Shown piece after piece: positions 42,785 through 54,731 of a stretch of DNA of 64,000 nt; position 1 is the stretch's first letter; the number at the start of each line of letters is the position of its first letter. The DNA comes from Guadua angustifolia. Taxonomy: Eukaryota > Streptophyta > Magnoliopsida > Poales > Poaceae. The stretch lies in NCBI GenBank assembly GCA_036346375.1, contig CM070502.1, positions 21,242,924 through 21,306,923 of the forward strand, written 5' to 3'. The translations under genes were made by a program, and so were the position numbers. A model generated the notes under the pieces. That model was not told the DNA's origin, did not search any database, and worked only from the letters and a program-made list of their open reading frames with translations.

Positions 42785-45700
42785 CTAATCCAAGTAGAAC
42801 AGCGTTACGATCTTCCGGAGGTTCTTTGCCTCCTGGCAGGTTTCCATCAGCAGCTTGCTGTCATGAAATGCAAAGCATATCACCTGTTGAACCTTCGAGA
42901 TGATGTCCATGTTGCATAACCTGAGGATAATAGGAGCTAGTATGCATCAATAGCATAGTCTAATCGCAACATTAACCTAAAAATAAAAAACGCTTCTTTT
43001 GTTACACGTGAGAAGCAGGGTTAATTAAGGGTGGGTTACTGAACTGATAATAAGACCTCTATAACGCCACAAGACAAAACACCCGCTATCTAAAGCAGTT
43101 CTCTAAATTTTTTTTAAAAAAAAAGATTCACAAAAAAATGATGATCTATATTGCAGTAAGGAAGAAGCCTATATAAAAACCCCGAACTTTGGTCGAAAGT
43201 CCATCCAGCATCTGAACTATGAAACCATACATTTTAGCCCATGAACTTTGCAATCCGATTTAAATAACATTGTGACCAAGTTTCGCATAGTATATTATCC
43301 CGCGAGGCATAATGAGTGATTTTGGCACGTACGATGACACATTGGCCATGTTGGGTCAATGGCAGGTGGGGCCCACAAGGGCTTCTCCCCCGCCAAGCTC
43401 CCAGCCATGCTTTTATGGCTGTCAACCCCTTTGGCTCCCTCCCTCTCCACTTTGATTTAGGTGAGAAGCCTTTGTGGGGCTCTATGTGTCATTCACTTAA
43501 ACTTGTTCAGCATGTTATCCTATATGGTAAAACCGCCTATTTGTCAAGCCATGCGGGCAATATCCCTATATAAAACTGGGTCAGGACGTTATTTGAACCA
43601 GATTGCAAAGTTTAAAGGGTCAAATGTCTGGTTTCATAGTTCAAGGTGCTGGATGTACTTTCAAGCAAAGGATGTGGTGTTATATGGATTTTTTCCTTGC
43701 AGTAATATCATGCGAAATAAACGGAGTGTTTTGAAGCTACCAATGCATAGCAATGACACAAAGTGAAACCCCAGAAAGTGGACCATAAGCTAAAAAATAG
43801 GTCAATCAAGCATGGATCGAATATTCAATTGGTATAAAATATACTATATTTTAATTCTAGGTAAAGATGAGTAACCGTACCTAATGACACAAAATACATA
43901 GCGCAAAATTATAAGCAATTCGAAAAGGTAGCTGACAAATTACCTGCTAGCCTCAATTAGTGGCAGATGATCATATTGAGGTTTCTCAATCAAGTTTTGT
44001 ACCTATAAAATTAACAAAATATCACTGAATCATATCCAACTTACCATACGGAAACACAAATCAGCTTTACATGTTAAAGTAGAACACTGTAATAACTTCT
44101 GTGAAACAAGTTTTAGAATTAACGAATGTGACAGCAGAAGCCTAGTTAGCTACCCGGAATCGTAGGATACTCCAGATTGGTGACTCAAGATTCCTTGATT
44201 TTTAGTTGTCATTTTGTTTATACAAGCCTTAACTCGTATGTCTAATCGAGCAATGGCATCAGTTATTAAGCATATTGATGTTCAAGCTTGTAAGGACAGC
44301 AATCAAACATCCTAAGGATCAAAAATAAAATATAAGAATGTCCGAGGTAAGACTAAGACTTGACATACGACAGAATTAAAGGCCAGATTCGAAGTGAAAG
44401 TACAGAGTGGCTGGGGTATTGATTAAACAAATGTGCAGTAATTGAAAAATGCAAGCATTGCAAGATGCCACGTAATGGACATATCAGTTGAGAACTCCCC
44501 TGATAACAGGAACATGCGAACTCACAATCCAAGCCATTCAACCCTTATGGTGATGATTATCATCACTTTGGTCATGATATAGATTCAATAAATACGGTTC
44601 ATTCACAAGTTGATTGAAGGATTCGGCTCATGAGTTGATGAGTTCATGTTCTCCCGTTTTATGTGAAGTTCTCACCTAATGCACCTTTCCCACAATTTTG
44701 TGCCAAAATGTTGGAAGTCCTGCTACTGCGGCAACCAATCAAACAATATTACAGTACAAAATCACAAAATGACAAGATTAAAACTACATAGTACAAAAGG
44801 AAAACTGGTGTATGTATAGCTCTCCAGTTTGAATAATATTAGGCTGGCAATGACCATTTCAGGGTTGAAATACCATGAATTCTTACTTTAGATAACAACT
44901 CTTGGCTTTCAGGAGGTTGTTTCTTTAGACTTTGAGGCAAAATTACAGTGAGCAACTCTGGCTTTTCAGCCCTCAAAGCACCCCTGATAACGGCTGCATT
45001 AGTCCCAGAAGCACCAGATGTGAATATATGATTTTTCTGTAATTAACACAAAATTAGAGTGGTAGAGGAATCAAAGATACAACAAACACATATAACATAT
45101 AACTTAGTGACATACTGTTATGACCATAGCATAGCTCAGGATCTCAATAAGTTGCTGATGCATAAACCCCATGTTGCGGGTACCAAAAAAACCTATTGCT
45201 CGGGGTCCTTGCTGCTGAATAGCCAGCAGCTCCTGCATTACCGCCAGTTCAACGAAACCACTCGATAAGATAAATCAATTCATACAAGTTAGAACTGGTA
45301 TTTGGTATATATCATTCATGAAATGTTTGAACTGCATGGAAAATATGGTTGTCCCAAACTAACTTTCCGAGACTAATGGCCACAAAAGTTAACTTTAACT
45401 AAACTGAACAGGAAACAGTAGAAAATGGTAAGAAAAGGGCACCTGCAGGTAATCTAGATCTGGGAGTGGCTTGTTTTCTTGAGCAGCAACCAATGCAGTA
45501 CCCTTAACGAGAGTCTCAACTTGATTAGGAATCTTTGAACCATTATCATCATCTGGCCCAAACATAATAGCATCATCTGTTCCTTGACTCCTCCCATCAC
45601 CTTCATACCCATCTCTTCGCATGTATCCGCAGAGCAACTATACGAGCACAATAAAAACAGCCCCTGGCAGTAAATCATTAGTGAAAACCAAATATATTAA

Positions 45701-47665
45701 AGCATTGCGACATCGAAGAACCAGATTTACAATTTTTAGTTTGCGCCCTTGCCCAATTGTCAAATTTGACCATACTCACCCAATCGTCCCAGCCTCACAA
45801 GCATACCCCAAAAGAGGGATAGTTCACCTGGTGGATGTCTATCCGTGCTGCCCATTTTAAATCCAAAATCCATCAGATGGATTTACCGGGAACTCTATGT
45901 TAGCTGTTGCGCTGCATAATTCACCACACTCTTTGAACCTATATTTGGGAAGAGCTATAATACAAACACTTTTGACATGTAGTGTACAGCATTTATCGGC
46001 AAAAATGGCAATTTTATGAATTGTGTGTTTAAAGCTAGTTTTTTAAAGCTACAGGTCCCCCCAAACTGGCCCTGAATCATAATTTATAACCCACCTTAAT
46101 CCCAACTGTCTAGATTCCACTTGAAACGGTTCACATGCTGTAAAGGTGAGTGCCACAACAAGATCTAAATCACAGCAATGGGTGGCAATACAAGCAAGAC
46201 CAGTTGTTTCCGTGGAATGTCAAAAGGCTTGAATTTTGAGTAAACATAGCAACCATCATACTATACCGCTGTATGGGAATTTGATTTCACATGGTATGGG
46301 TTACTGCAGATTGCAAGCAACTCAATTTGAAACGAGGCTGGATTTCCAGTGAACAACCATAACCACTCATCCGGCGGGGACCGCGCGATTCGTCGGCCGG
46401 ACTTGGCCAGCGCAGGGGTATCTCAAGGCGTGGTCACCAAGCGTCATCCGACCCGGCGTGGCCGCCGTGCCAAGGTGACCCATCCGTTCGGTACGCACGA
46501 AGAAGCTCTTTGTGGCCGAGGGCAATTTGATGAAATGTCGAGCACCACGCTTCACATGCCCCGAAGATGTAGGTGTTTGAGAAATGCCTCAAACACTCGA
46601 GCAAGTCAATGGTGGTTGGTTAGCTCAAGAGTCGATGATCTAACCCGAAGACATCACATTCACGGCGGTTTCGAGAGGGCTCCACAAGGCGGTGAGCTTT
46701 GGATGCTAAGCATGTTAAGCGCAGCGCCATTGTGATAGCCAGAATAAGCGCATGTTAGGCATGGGAGTGCTGACCAAGCAATTTGGAGAGTCGAATTGCA
46801 AGACGCCGAGGGACAAGGGCGTGATGAAAGCGCCCGAGCGACGGTGGCGAGATCAAAGCGTCACCCGTCTGACGATGAAGGTCGCGGAGGTTTAGCCCAT
46901 AAGACCAATTTGAGCTCGTCGTCGCCTGTGATCACTATGGCGCCTATGCCATTCTTGATGCCCTACTCTACCGTCCTCTGGACCTCCGAGGGGCACTCAA
47001 GCTTGGAAGGCCATCTTCTTGAAGCGGACTATGGATTTCCAGTGAACAACCATAACCACTCAAACAGCAATCAGCACCGGTACGACAATAGATGCCCAGT
47101 TAAGAGCGTGATTCCCACAAGAAACCAGTACGACAATACATGCCCAGTTAAAAGCGTGATTCCCACAAGAAACCAGTACGACAACACATAACCAGATAAG
47201 AGCGTGATTCCCACAAGAACCAAGCTCCTTTCTTCAAATTAAATATATTAATTTTAGGTCTCGCGTTTCCCTAGACTACGCAAGGTGATTTTTCAGAAAA
47301 CATCAGGGAATTGCCATCGAGCAGTCAGCCAAGCAATCAAGAAACAATTTAACAATAAAGAAATATACCACCATCACAATTCCAATATAAATTGAATCCT
47401 AACCTGCCTAACATCAATCCACAAATGATAACAAGCAGAACAGGCAACAAAAGCAATATCTACAAGAAGCAAGTACCCGGTTCAGTCCAATCGCGGCCGG
47501 CGGCGGCCTCTCTGTCCTCCGAGCCCATCCCAGCAAGACTCGACGGCTCTGCACGGACGAGCAAGACAGGAAGAATCCACTAGGTTTCGGAGACGGCGGC
47601 GGCGGCGGCCTCAGCAAGGGGAGGCCGAGAGGCGGCGCAGCGGGGAGGGCGCGACCGCCCATCAT
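42785..47665 (-). CDS. conserved plant protein, predicted plastid-targeted, SLOG/DprA-like core, 287 aa, six exons
   Basis: Exons 47665-47477, 45637-45443, 45250-45116, 45036-44887, 44002-43944 and 42920-42785 total 864 nt in one frame, ending LFYLD and TAG. The N-terminus (MMGGRALPAAPPLGLPLLRP) is Pro/Arg/Ser-rich like a transit peptide. The core reads QQQGPRAIGFFGTRNMGFMH, TSGASGTNAAVIRGAL, ELLTVILPQSLKKQPPESQE and VQQVICFAFHDSKLLMETCQ. The G-FFGTRNMG and SGASGTNAAVIRGAL boxes recall nucleotide-binding Rossmann folds of the SLOG/DprA/LOG superfamily; that link is inference. All junctions are canonical except exon 3, where no AG precedes GAA CTG GCG at 45250; the local CGTTGAACTGG may have lost bases. 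Introns carry a Mutator MITE (43160-43696) and an odd insert (46339-47062). Confidence 0.75.
43160..43696. mobile_element. Mutator-type MITE with long TIRs in intron 5
   Basis: A perfect 9-bp duplication TTGCAGTAA flanks it (43151-43159 and 43697-43705). The ends are GGAAGAAGCC and (inverted) GGAAAAAATCC. The inverted arms exceed 100 bp, for example TCTGAACTATGAAACC against GGTTTCATAGTTCAAG. There is no coding capacity. The 9-bp duplication and long arms mark a MULE-derived MITE. Confidence 0.85.
46339..47062. other. GC-rich insert between 31-bp direct repeats in intron 1
   Basis: A 31-bp sequence starting TGGATTTCCAGTGAACAACC occurs at 46339-46369 and again exactly at 47032-47062. The 662 bp between are much richer in CG than the surrounding intron and contain coding-like but unrecognised frames (for example PVITMAPMPFLMPYSTVLWT, 46930 onward). 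The repeat is too long for an ordinary transposon target duplication. Confidence 0.6.
47078..47222. repeat. three tandem copies of a 48-bp unit
   Basis: Units begin GGTACGACAATAGATGCCCA, AGTACGACAATACATGCCCA and AGTACGACAACACATAACCA, each containing AGCGTGATTCCCACAAGAA. Located in intron 1, directly right of the 31-bp repeat. Confidence 0.75.
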
Positions 47666-47890
47666 CTAGCCGGCCGATTCCAATCGACCAGAGCAAGACT
47701 CGCGACGAGAGAAAGAAGGGCTGCACGCCGGTGGATGCCTACAAGGTCTCTCCCTCCCTCGCGCTCTTCTTGGCGGCGTTCTCTAAGCTCACGCGGGAGT
47801 GGGAGAGGGACGCGGGCATGGCTTGGCTGGGCCGAAACGGCACCGGGGTTGCCCTGGGTTTGTTCCCTTCCTCCCTCTGGCCGCCTCGCC

Positions 47891-48545
47891 TAGGGATGGC
47901 AATGGGTACCCGAAACCCGATACCCGATGGGTATTTACTCCATTAAGGTGCAAATATGGTTCAATAATAATCTACGTAGATGCGCGTTTATGGGAGGAAA
48001 CCATTACCTATCGGGGTATTTGCAGCGGTCGACGGGTACTTCCACCACTTCGGCTACCCATTTACCCGTGTAAGTGGGGCGGCCAAGCCTGTGCCCAATT
48101 GACGAAAGTGACGACTAGACTCCAAAGTCCAAATCTCCAATTCCGCCAGAAAACTAGACTCCAAAGTCCAAAATCCAAATCTCCAATTCAAGTAGAGAGT
48201 GTCTCCAATCACAGGATCATCAATAAATTGTTCTTGAAGTTTTTGAAGCTACGTCCTAAAAAATCCTAGGTAACTATTATTGATATTCTTTGATTCTTGA
48301 AGTCGTTGAAGCTAGGTTAATTCTAAATATCATGGTCTTCCGCATGCAGTTTTTTTCCTCAACATACGGATACCCAATTTCATTCTTAGAAGCAAAGATA
48401 TGGCCGATGCAACATTACTTACATTATGATTCTACTTCCTTTACTCATCAACGTCCGAGAAGAGCTATTGGCTAAAATTGTGTTCACTAAATTAACGGGT
48501 ATGGGTGACCTGACGGGTGAAAAGGACCCGCGGGTATGGGTATGG
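47891..48545. mobile_element. hAT-like element (AGGGATGGCAA end), probably truncated
   Basis: AGGGATGGCAATGGGTACCC at 47891 followed by ACCCGATACCCGATGGGTA is a frequent grass hAT terminus. Near 48497 the words ACGGGTATGGGTGACC and GCGGGTATGGGTATGGG resemble the subterminal part of the other end. I could not pair exact ends or an 8-bp duplication. Confidence 0.4.
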
Positions 48546-48847
48546 GAAGAAGTTCTACAGTAATTAGTGCACGGTAAATTAACGGTGATTTTTCATCCGC
48601 GCATGCAATTATGGGTGGTCGACACCGACGCTATGTGCATCTGCCATCCTTCACTCGCCCGCTTCGCGCATGGCTTCGTCGTGGGTGGTGGTGGATGGAG
48701 CTCTTTTGCCGTGCATTAAATTTAATACACACTGATTATCTTTTTTTATTTAGTATATCAAATTAGCTAGTATTTATTTATATTTATATAGAGTGATAGA
48801 AATATGAGAGGTGCTTCTATACTTTTCTTTTTAACAATTGTACAAAT

Positions 48848-48940
48848 ATTAAAGCAAACGAAGGGTGTTGTACAAATATTAAAATATAAATGAATGGTAA
48901 ATAGTGATTACTTATCCCTTCGTTTGCTTTAAGATTTGTA
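48848..48940. repeat. short inverted repeat
   Basis: AAAGCAAACGAAGGG (48852-48866) and CCCTTCGTTTGCTTT (48917-48931) form a perfect 15-bp inverted repeat around 50 bp of AT-rich DNA. It may be a MITE remnant; no gene in the surrounding AT-rich 48550-49116. Confidence 0.5.
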
Positions 48941-49116
48941 TAACTTACATTGAGAGAAAAAGTATTAAACCACTACTCTAAAAATATTTTTAATAAATCA
49001 ATAACTTTTTATCTGATTCTTATCATCCATCGTGTACTACTAATACAATTAACCTTAAAATTTCTTGGTAGATAACAGGTGTCGCACAAGTTGGGAAGGG
49101 TTTATCGTGCTCGTAG

Positions 49117-50542
49117 CAAGGTCAAAAATTTCAGCAAATTTTCGCCGAAATCCAACGAATTTTCAATTACCGGCCAAATTAAAGTTTTTGAAAAAAAAAT
49201 CGAAATTGCTACAGTAATTTCGATGAAATTTTGGTAAATTTCATGAATTTTAACCGAAATTTGAACTTTTAAGGCCAGATTTGGTCCAATAACCCATAAG
49301 AAAGTGATCTTCTATGAAAATTTATTGAAAAAAATGAATTTTTGAGACATTTTAAAATTTTAGTAGAAACATTATTAGATTTTTATAAAATTTTAAAAGC
49401 TTGATAATGAGCTGAAAATTTTATGATACTATCTTAACAAGTGCAGAATCATACAGAAAAATTTTAGAATAATTGAAGTTCATTTGTTATCTTTAAAAAT
49501 CAAAAAAGAATGAACATAATTGGACAGAAGCACTTTTGTAGAATTTAATAAATTTTCTTGAGTGTGCTCATGATCTAAACTTTTTATGAGAGATTAATAA
49601 TTGCCTCAGTACCATTATATAAAATTTTCAAAAAACTTTAACCTTTTTTGTTTACTCAATCAAATCTATATAAGCACTGAATTTCATTTGTTATATTATA
49701 TTTAAAAAGCCAATAAGAGAAAGAACACAAATGGTACTATGCCTTGTAAGAATTTTATAAATTCACTGGAAAGTGATCGTGATTCAAATTTTTTATGAGA
49801 TATTAAAAATTTTCTTATCAACCTTTTGTAAAATTTTCAAAAATTTTAAACCTTTTTTTATTGCTAAAGCAAATCTATGTATTGATCATCAGTATTTTAT
49901 CAGGACGTAACACTGTCATAATTTTCAAAAATTATTTAAGCATAATAATCATCTAAAACTTTTATATAACCATTAATGCTACATCAAAACCATCCACAAA
50001 AAATTTTAGAATTTTATAACATGGTTTGGATAATTTTTCATTTCGTTCAAATTTGCCAATAAGCCTTTTAACAGGATAGTAGCACTGTTTAAATTTTTAA
50101 AAATTCATGACAATTGATCATCATCTAAAAATTTTATGAGAATATTATAGATGTGTCAGGATCATCCACAAAAAATTCAAAATTTTGTAACCTCATTCGT
50201 TCTAGTTTTCATTCAGTTCAAACTTGCCGGACAGCGTTTTATCAGGACAGTAGCAATGTTTGAATTTTTAAAAATTCCTCGATAATCACCTGAAAATTTA
50301 ATGAGAACATCTATAATGTGTCAGCAACCTTAAAAAAATTAAAAATTTTCGACATCGATTGAACCATTTTTTCGATCAGTTGAAATCTGCTGAAATTCTA
50401 GAAATTTCGGTAATAAAAAGACCGGATTTGAATTTTTATTTTTGAATTTTGAACGGATTTTGTTCGAAATAACAAAATTTCGCCAAAATTTTGGATTTTG
50501 GCCACCGGCGAAATTTTGTCCAAAACGAAATTCGAATCCTTG
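49117..50542. mobile_element. 1.43-kb non-autonomous hAT element
   Basis: The 8-bp duplication GCTCGTAG is exact (49109-49116 and 50543-50550). Ends are CAAGGTCAAAAATTTC and, inverted, CAAGGATTCGAATTTC. The interior is very AT-rich with repeated AAAATTTT-type words and no coding frame. An 8-bp duplication with a CAAGG terminus fits the hAT superfamily. Confidence 0.8.
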
Positions 50543-50620
50543 GCTCGTAGAGTCGTAGCGTGGATTAGAATTTGTAGACCTAACCTGAGTAAAATATGGG
50601 CCACCTAGCTTATGAAGTTA

Positions 50621-50910
50621 GGGTGTGTTTTGGTAGAGCTCCAGTTCTACCAAATCCGTAGATCTGGTGGAGCTGGGTATTCCTAACTCCACTAGATCTG
50701 TAGAGCTGGAGCTGTGAATACATTAAGGGCATGTTTAGTAGAGCTCCAGATCTCAGCTTCACTTGATATCTGAAATTTGTAGGCTAAAATAAAGTGAATT
50801 AAGTTTATATTTTTGGTCTAAAATATAAATAAGATGATTCATCTAAACACTCTTAATGTACTCACGGCTCATTTCTACGGATCTGGTGAAACTAGAAATA
50901 CTCACACCAC
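50621..50910. mobile_element. two AGAGCTCCAG-family MITEs abutting in opposite orientation
   Basis: 50621-50726 is an inverted partial copy (TTTTGGTAGAGCTCCAG, then GGTGGAGCTGGGTATTCCTA). 50727 to about 50910 is a second copy starting GGGCATGTTTAGTAGAGCTC and continuing AAATAAAGTGAATTAAGTTT, as in the copy at 4591, but lacking its right end. The junction near 50727 suggests one inserted at the end of the other. Confidence 0.6.
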
Positions 50911-51351
50911 GATCCATGCGAGTGTGCCTATAGCACATGCATGGAATTGTGGAGGCCGGGATGATCCATGATCACACGAGTGCACCTTCTAGCACAAGTT
51001 ATGTACGTAAAGATAATCATTAAAATTCCAGTCGCTACAAATTGTCTATCGAACGGAAGAATTCGGACGGCTTTTCTCACAATCAAAATCCACCCTCTAC
51101 ATAGAATCAGAAATTCAGTTGAAATCTAATTCTTGCTGATTCTCGCTAGCCTAATTCGGAATCTAGAAGTCGTAGTTGGTCCGACTCAATTCTCTCATAA
51201 TAAAAAACAGCTTCTCTTATAATCTATAATTCAAAAGCTAAAATGAAAAAGGCAGTAGATGAAGTGTACTCCAACGATTTCACCTTGCACCCACCCAAAG
51301 GAGGTTTTCGTGCAATGCGTGATTTATCCTGTGTGAGTATAGGCTATACAA
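50911..51351. other. spacer, nothing recognised
   Basis: No supported gene or repeat; small open frames only. Confidence 0.35.
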
Positions 51352-51853
51352 GGCCTGTTTGGACCTATGACGTACTAACTGACTGTCAAGGGAGTAGTTG
51401 GCAATTTGGCATAACAAGTCGGAGCAGTTTAAGGGCAGTTTTTTTTGTGTGGGGGGGTTGTACTTCAGTTTTTGACCAAAAAAAACTCCTTTAAATAGTA
51501 TGGCTATAAAGCAGCTGAAAGTTAACCCACAGCAGAAGTATCCCTAAAAGTTGCAGCTGCCGGAGAGGAGCTTTTCATCTGTGACTTCGATTGACTACCT
51601 CTTACCTCGGTCGCTCTACCTTCTCGGCCTCCGCCACCCCACCTCGCCACCTCCACGTCACCTCCCTACTAAGACGCCGCTGTACTTCGCTATGTTGCTA
51701 CCTCCCGCTCGGTTGGCCCCCAAAAACTACAGCTGCAACAACCAGTTTGCCAAACAGCATAACAAGAAAAACCTGTACCGCTAGCTTCTGATTGCTTCTG
51801 ACTTAGGAAACCAAAAGCAATTTTTGATCGGTAGTAACTCCCCCAAACAGGCC
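51352..51853. mobile_element. 0.5-kb TIR element (GGCCTGTTTGG ends)
   Basis: GGCCTGTTTGG (51352-51362) and CCAAACAGGCC (51843-51853) are perfect 11-bp inverted ends. The interior is non-coding. No target duplication could be identified, so the superfamily is open. Confidence 0.55.
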
Positions 51854-51930
51854 CTGGATTGGCACTCTCTCTAGTCGGATGCAGAGTTCATTCTTGTGTG
51901 GGTTGGATAAGTCGGATGACCTAAAAGTTA

Positions 51931-52163
51931 GGGTGTGTTTGGTTGGTGGGATAAAATTGAATAGAATAGGATGGTACTGTACCATTTGGTTCCATTGTTT
52001 TGGAGTGAATAAAATGGTTCAGCATCTATAGCGAATATTTCTCAAATTTGTATCCCACTATCCAGGATATAATGGTTCCATTCAAACAGCCAAATACATG
52101 GATGACTTTTTTCTTGAACTAGCTCATACATGTACCATTTGGTACAAGCAACCAAACACACCA
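51931..52163. mobile_element. Tourist-like MITE, copy A
   Basis: TTA duplication at 51928-51930 and 52164-52166; ends GGGTGTGTTTGGTTG and (inverted) TGGTGTGTTTGGTTG. It shares TGGTACATGTATGAG-type and TTCAGCATCTATAG words in opposite orientation with copy B at 62973-63204. Confidence 0.8.
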
Positions 52164-52435
52164 TTAACGGTGCACCTTGTCCTACCTTACACGGGTACGC
52201 CTACACCAAACTTGCTCACATCATAGGCATCGATTAATGGTAAGCATATACATGCTTGGGCTATGCATATACTATTGGTTAGACGGTTCCATCTGTCAGA
52301 ACAAAGCACATAATAAGGGTGAGTATAATAAGATCATCTTAACTTACTATTAGTATATACATCTCAGCTTTGTTATATGTGAAATAGAGAAAAAGATGAG
52401 ATAGAAGAGAACCAGCACTCATGCAGCAGGTAGTA

Positions 52436-53878
52436 TTGAAGGATTAAGTTGGCCTAGAGGGGGGTGAATAGGCAATTTTTCAAATTTTCAGACTTAATTA
52501 CAGAATAGTTATCTTGCTTAAGTACATAGTTACCAGCTACAAGATGAAAGAATATAAAACACCAATAACTAAAAGCAGCGGAAAATAGCACAAAAGCAAG
52601 AATAATAGCGAAAAATAGTTTGTCTCCACTAGGATGACCCTTCCACCACTCCGGTGAGGTGAGTCCCAACCTTTTACAATCTAGGTGGCCTTTCACAAAC
52701 CCTTTTGGACAGGTCGCATCTACACTTTTTCCAAGCCGTCTAGGATCACTAAGATCCAAGAGTAATAGACTATCCACAAGTTCTATCTCTTGGTTCACTC
52801 AGTACATCACTATCTAAACTAAACTTGGAGCCAAAACACTTAAAAAGTGTTAAGTTTTAAGGGTTTGAAGATGAAGCACAGTCTTCTTGGTGGAATGTAA
52901 GCTCTAGAGTACTAATATGTCAAGGAGATCAAAGATATGCGAAAGTTCTATTGTAGATGGCTCAGGAAATGCTTATATAGCCATTTGGACTGTATATAGC
53001 CGTTACACCTACCACAAGAGCCGTTGGAACATGTTAGACTGTCAAAAACGGGCTAACACATGTGCAACAGACTTAGCAAAAACAGGTTCGAAGATTAGTT
53101 CTTTGTGCTCCGGACTGATTTTGTCAAGAAGAGCATTTGCGCCGGACTGAAATGATTTGGTCCGGCGTACATAGGATTTTCGAAAAATTTGGTCCGGCAA
53201 AAGATGTGATCTTGAACATGTGTGCCGGACCGAAATATTTGATCCGTAGAGGAAGGGTTTCAAGGAAGATTATACCAACGGACTTTTTGAAAAAATAGCT
53301 CTGAGTCTAACCGAGAGGAATGCATTTGCGTCGGACTAGATTTTGTGCTAGCAAACTTTGGTCCATCGTAGATGGTGTACTCTCGGTTTGATTTAAATAA
53401 TAGATACTTTCACCACGGATTTAAAGAATAAAAGGTCCAGCGTAAATGGCTTGCACTAGACTAAAATATATGAGAAGTTCAATATGGTCCGTCGTAAATG
53501 GAATGCGCTCGGTTAGAATTTTGACTGAGTAGATTTTAACGCCGAACTAAAATATGGATGGTCCGGCAAAAATGGGATTTTGACTAAGGTTACGCCGGAC
53601 TTAAGGAAAGAGCAAAGAAGATTAGTCCGGGAGGGGGAACACTTAGACTTTGTTTGGAAATAGACTAATTTAAGATAAGGTATGAAAGTATTTTCACTTC
53701 AAGCAATCTATTTAGTCTTAGCCTATGAACCAAAATTCTAACTTGTGCACAATCTCCCTTTATAGTACGATCAAACAAAAATAAGTCCTAACTACTTAGC
53801 TTGAATCATCTCCCAAGTCAGAACTAGTCACAAAGATCCTTAATCTTGACTTTTTAAAAAACTTCCTTGATGCTTCAA
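52436..53878. mobile_element. non-coding TIR element with TCCGG repeats, copy 2
   Basis: The ends TTGAAGGATTAAG and (inverted) TTGAAGCATCAAG match 11 of 13. Landmarks GGCCTAGAGGGGGGTGAATA (52453) and CTCCCTTTATAGTACGATC (53754) are shared with copy 1 in the MULE. The middle (53100-53640) holds many GGTCCGGCGTAAATGG-type words. No open frame of note. Confidence 0.6.
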
Positions 53879-54731
53879 CCAATATCTTTCATTGTTTAGA
53901 GATTATTAACTTAGTCATCAACACCAGAACCTTATAAATAATTATGAGATAAAAATTAGGAGGTCTAGATGCTATCAAGCATCACACAGGAAACAACATA
54001 ATATCACCAGCCAAAAGCCTATATTGGAGCAAGTATACTTACTCTACATAATATAGATAAGAGATAGTTATTATACAAGCTTTAATATTATAGTCAAAAG
54101 TGTTTATCTAAAGATAACCTTAGAGATAGTTATTATACAAGGTGGATTTCTTGCTTACTCTAAATAACATGGATGAAAGATGGAGTAAGTAGCGAGCTTT
54201 GCTATTGTACTTGCTCTAATCCTCCATTCAATTTTCCCCTTTTTGCCATGCATGCACAGTGGTACATATTAGTTGTCTGTAAACCGATGCCATATATGAT
54301 TTTGGGTGATGTGGAAGAAAAAGAAAGATATTGTCTACTATTTAACAGATAATCTTATAGATATTTTTGTATTGCATGTATTATTGTATAGATAATCTAA
54401 TAATTGTGTAAGAAACCGTTACAAATTACTATATAGATAATTTATTGTATAAGTTACTTTTAATCCTATCTATAAATGGCGTTGAGTTATAATATAGAAT
54501 CACCGTCTATACGTTGCACGTGGCCCATACCTTTTTGATCGCTTCCACATTTGCACACACATTTGGCATGCCACAGTTTCACGGGCGAGCACGTGGAAGA
54601 ATTAGAGGCTAATGGGGCCATGCTTTAGGCTAGTGATAATGTTTAGCCCTTAAATTCTACTAGATAATATAGCGTGTTCGCCGTGCCGCGTAAATCTTAC
54701 TTTGAAATTTTTTGTTGCAAAAACGGTAGAA
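53879..54731. other. AT-rich spacer with one small MITE
   Basis: Apart from the MITE at 54027-54216, no gene or repeat is supported. Confidence 0.35.
54027..54216. mobile_element. 190-bp MITE (GAGCAAGTA ends)
   Basis: GAGCAAGTA at 54027-54035 and TACTTGCTC at 54208-54216 are perfect inverted ends. The interior repeats GAGATAGTTATTATACAAG twice. The target duplication is not clear. Confidence 0.55.

Noticed and set aside
46349..47191. Coding genes within the GC-rich intronic insert
   Set aside because: Open frames on both strands are short, mutually inconsistent and match no family I recognise, so only the insert structure is reported.
47731..47946. Plus-strand gene divergent from the plastid-type gene (MDAYKVSPSLALFLAAF...)
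   Set aside because: The frame runs straight into the hAT-like terminus, shows no family resemblance or donor site; more likely promoter or leader DNA.
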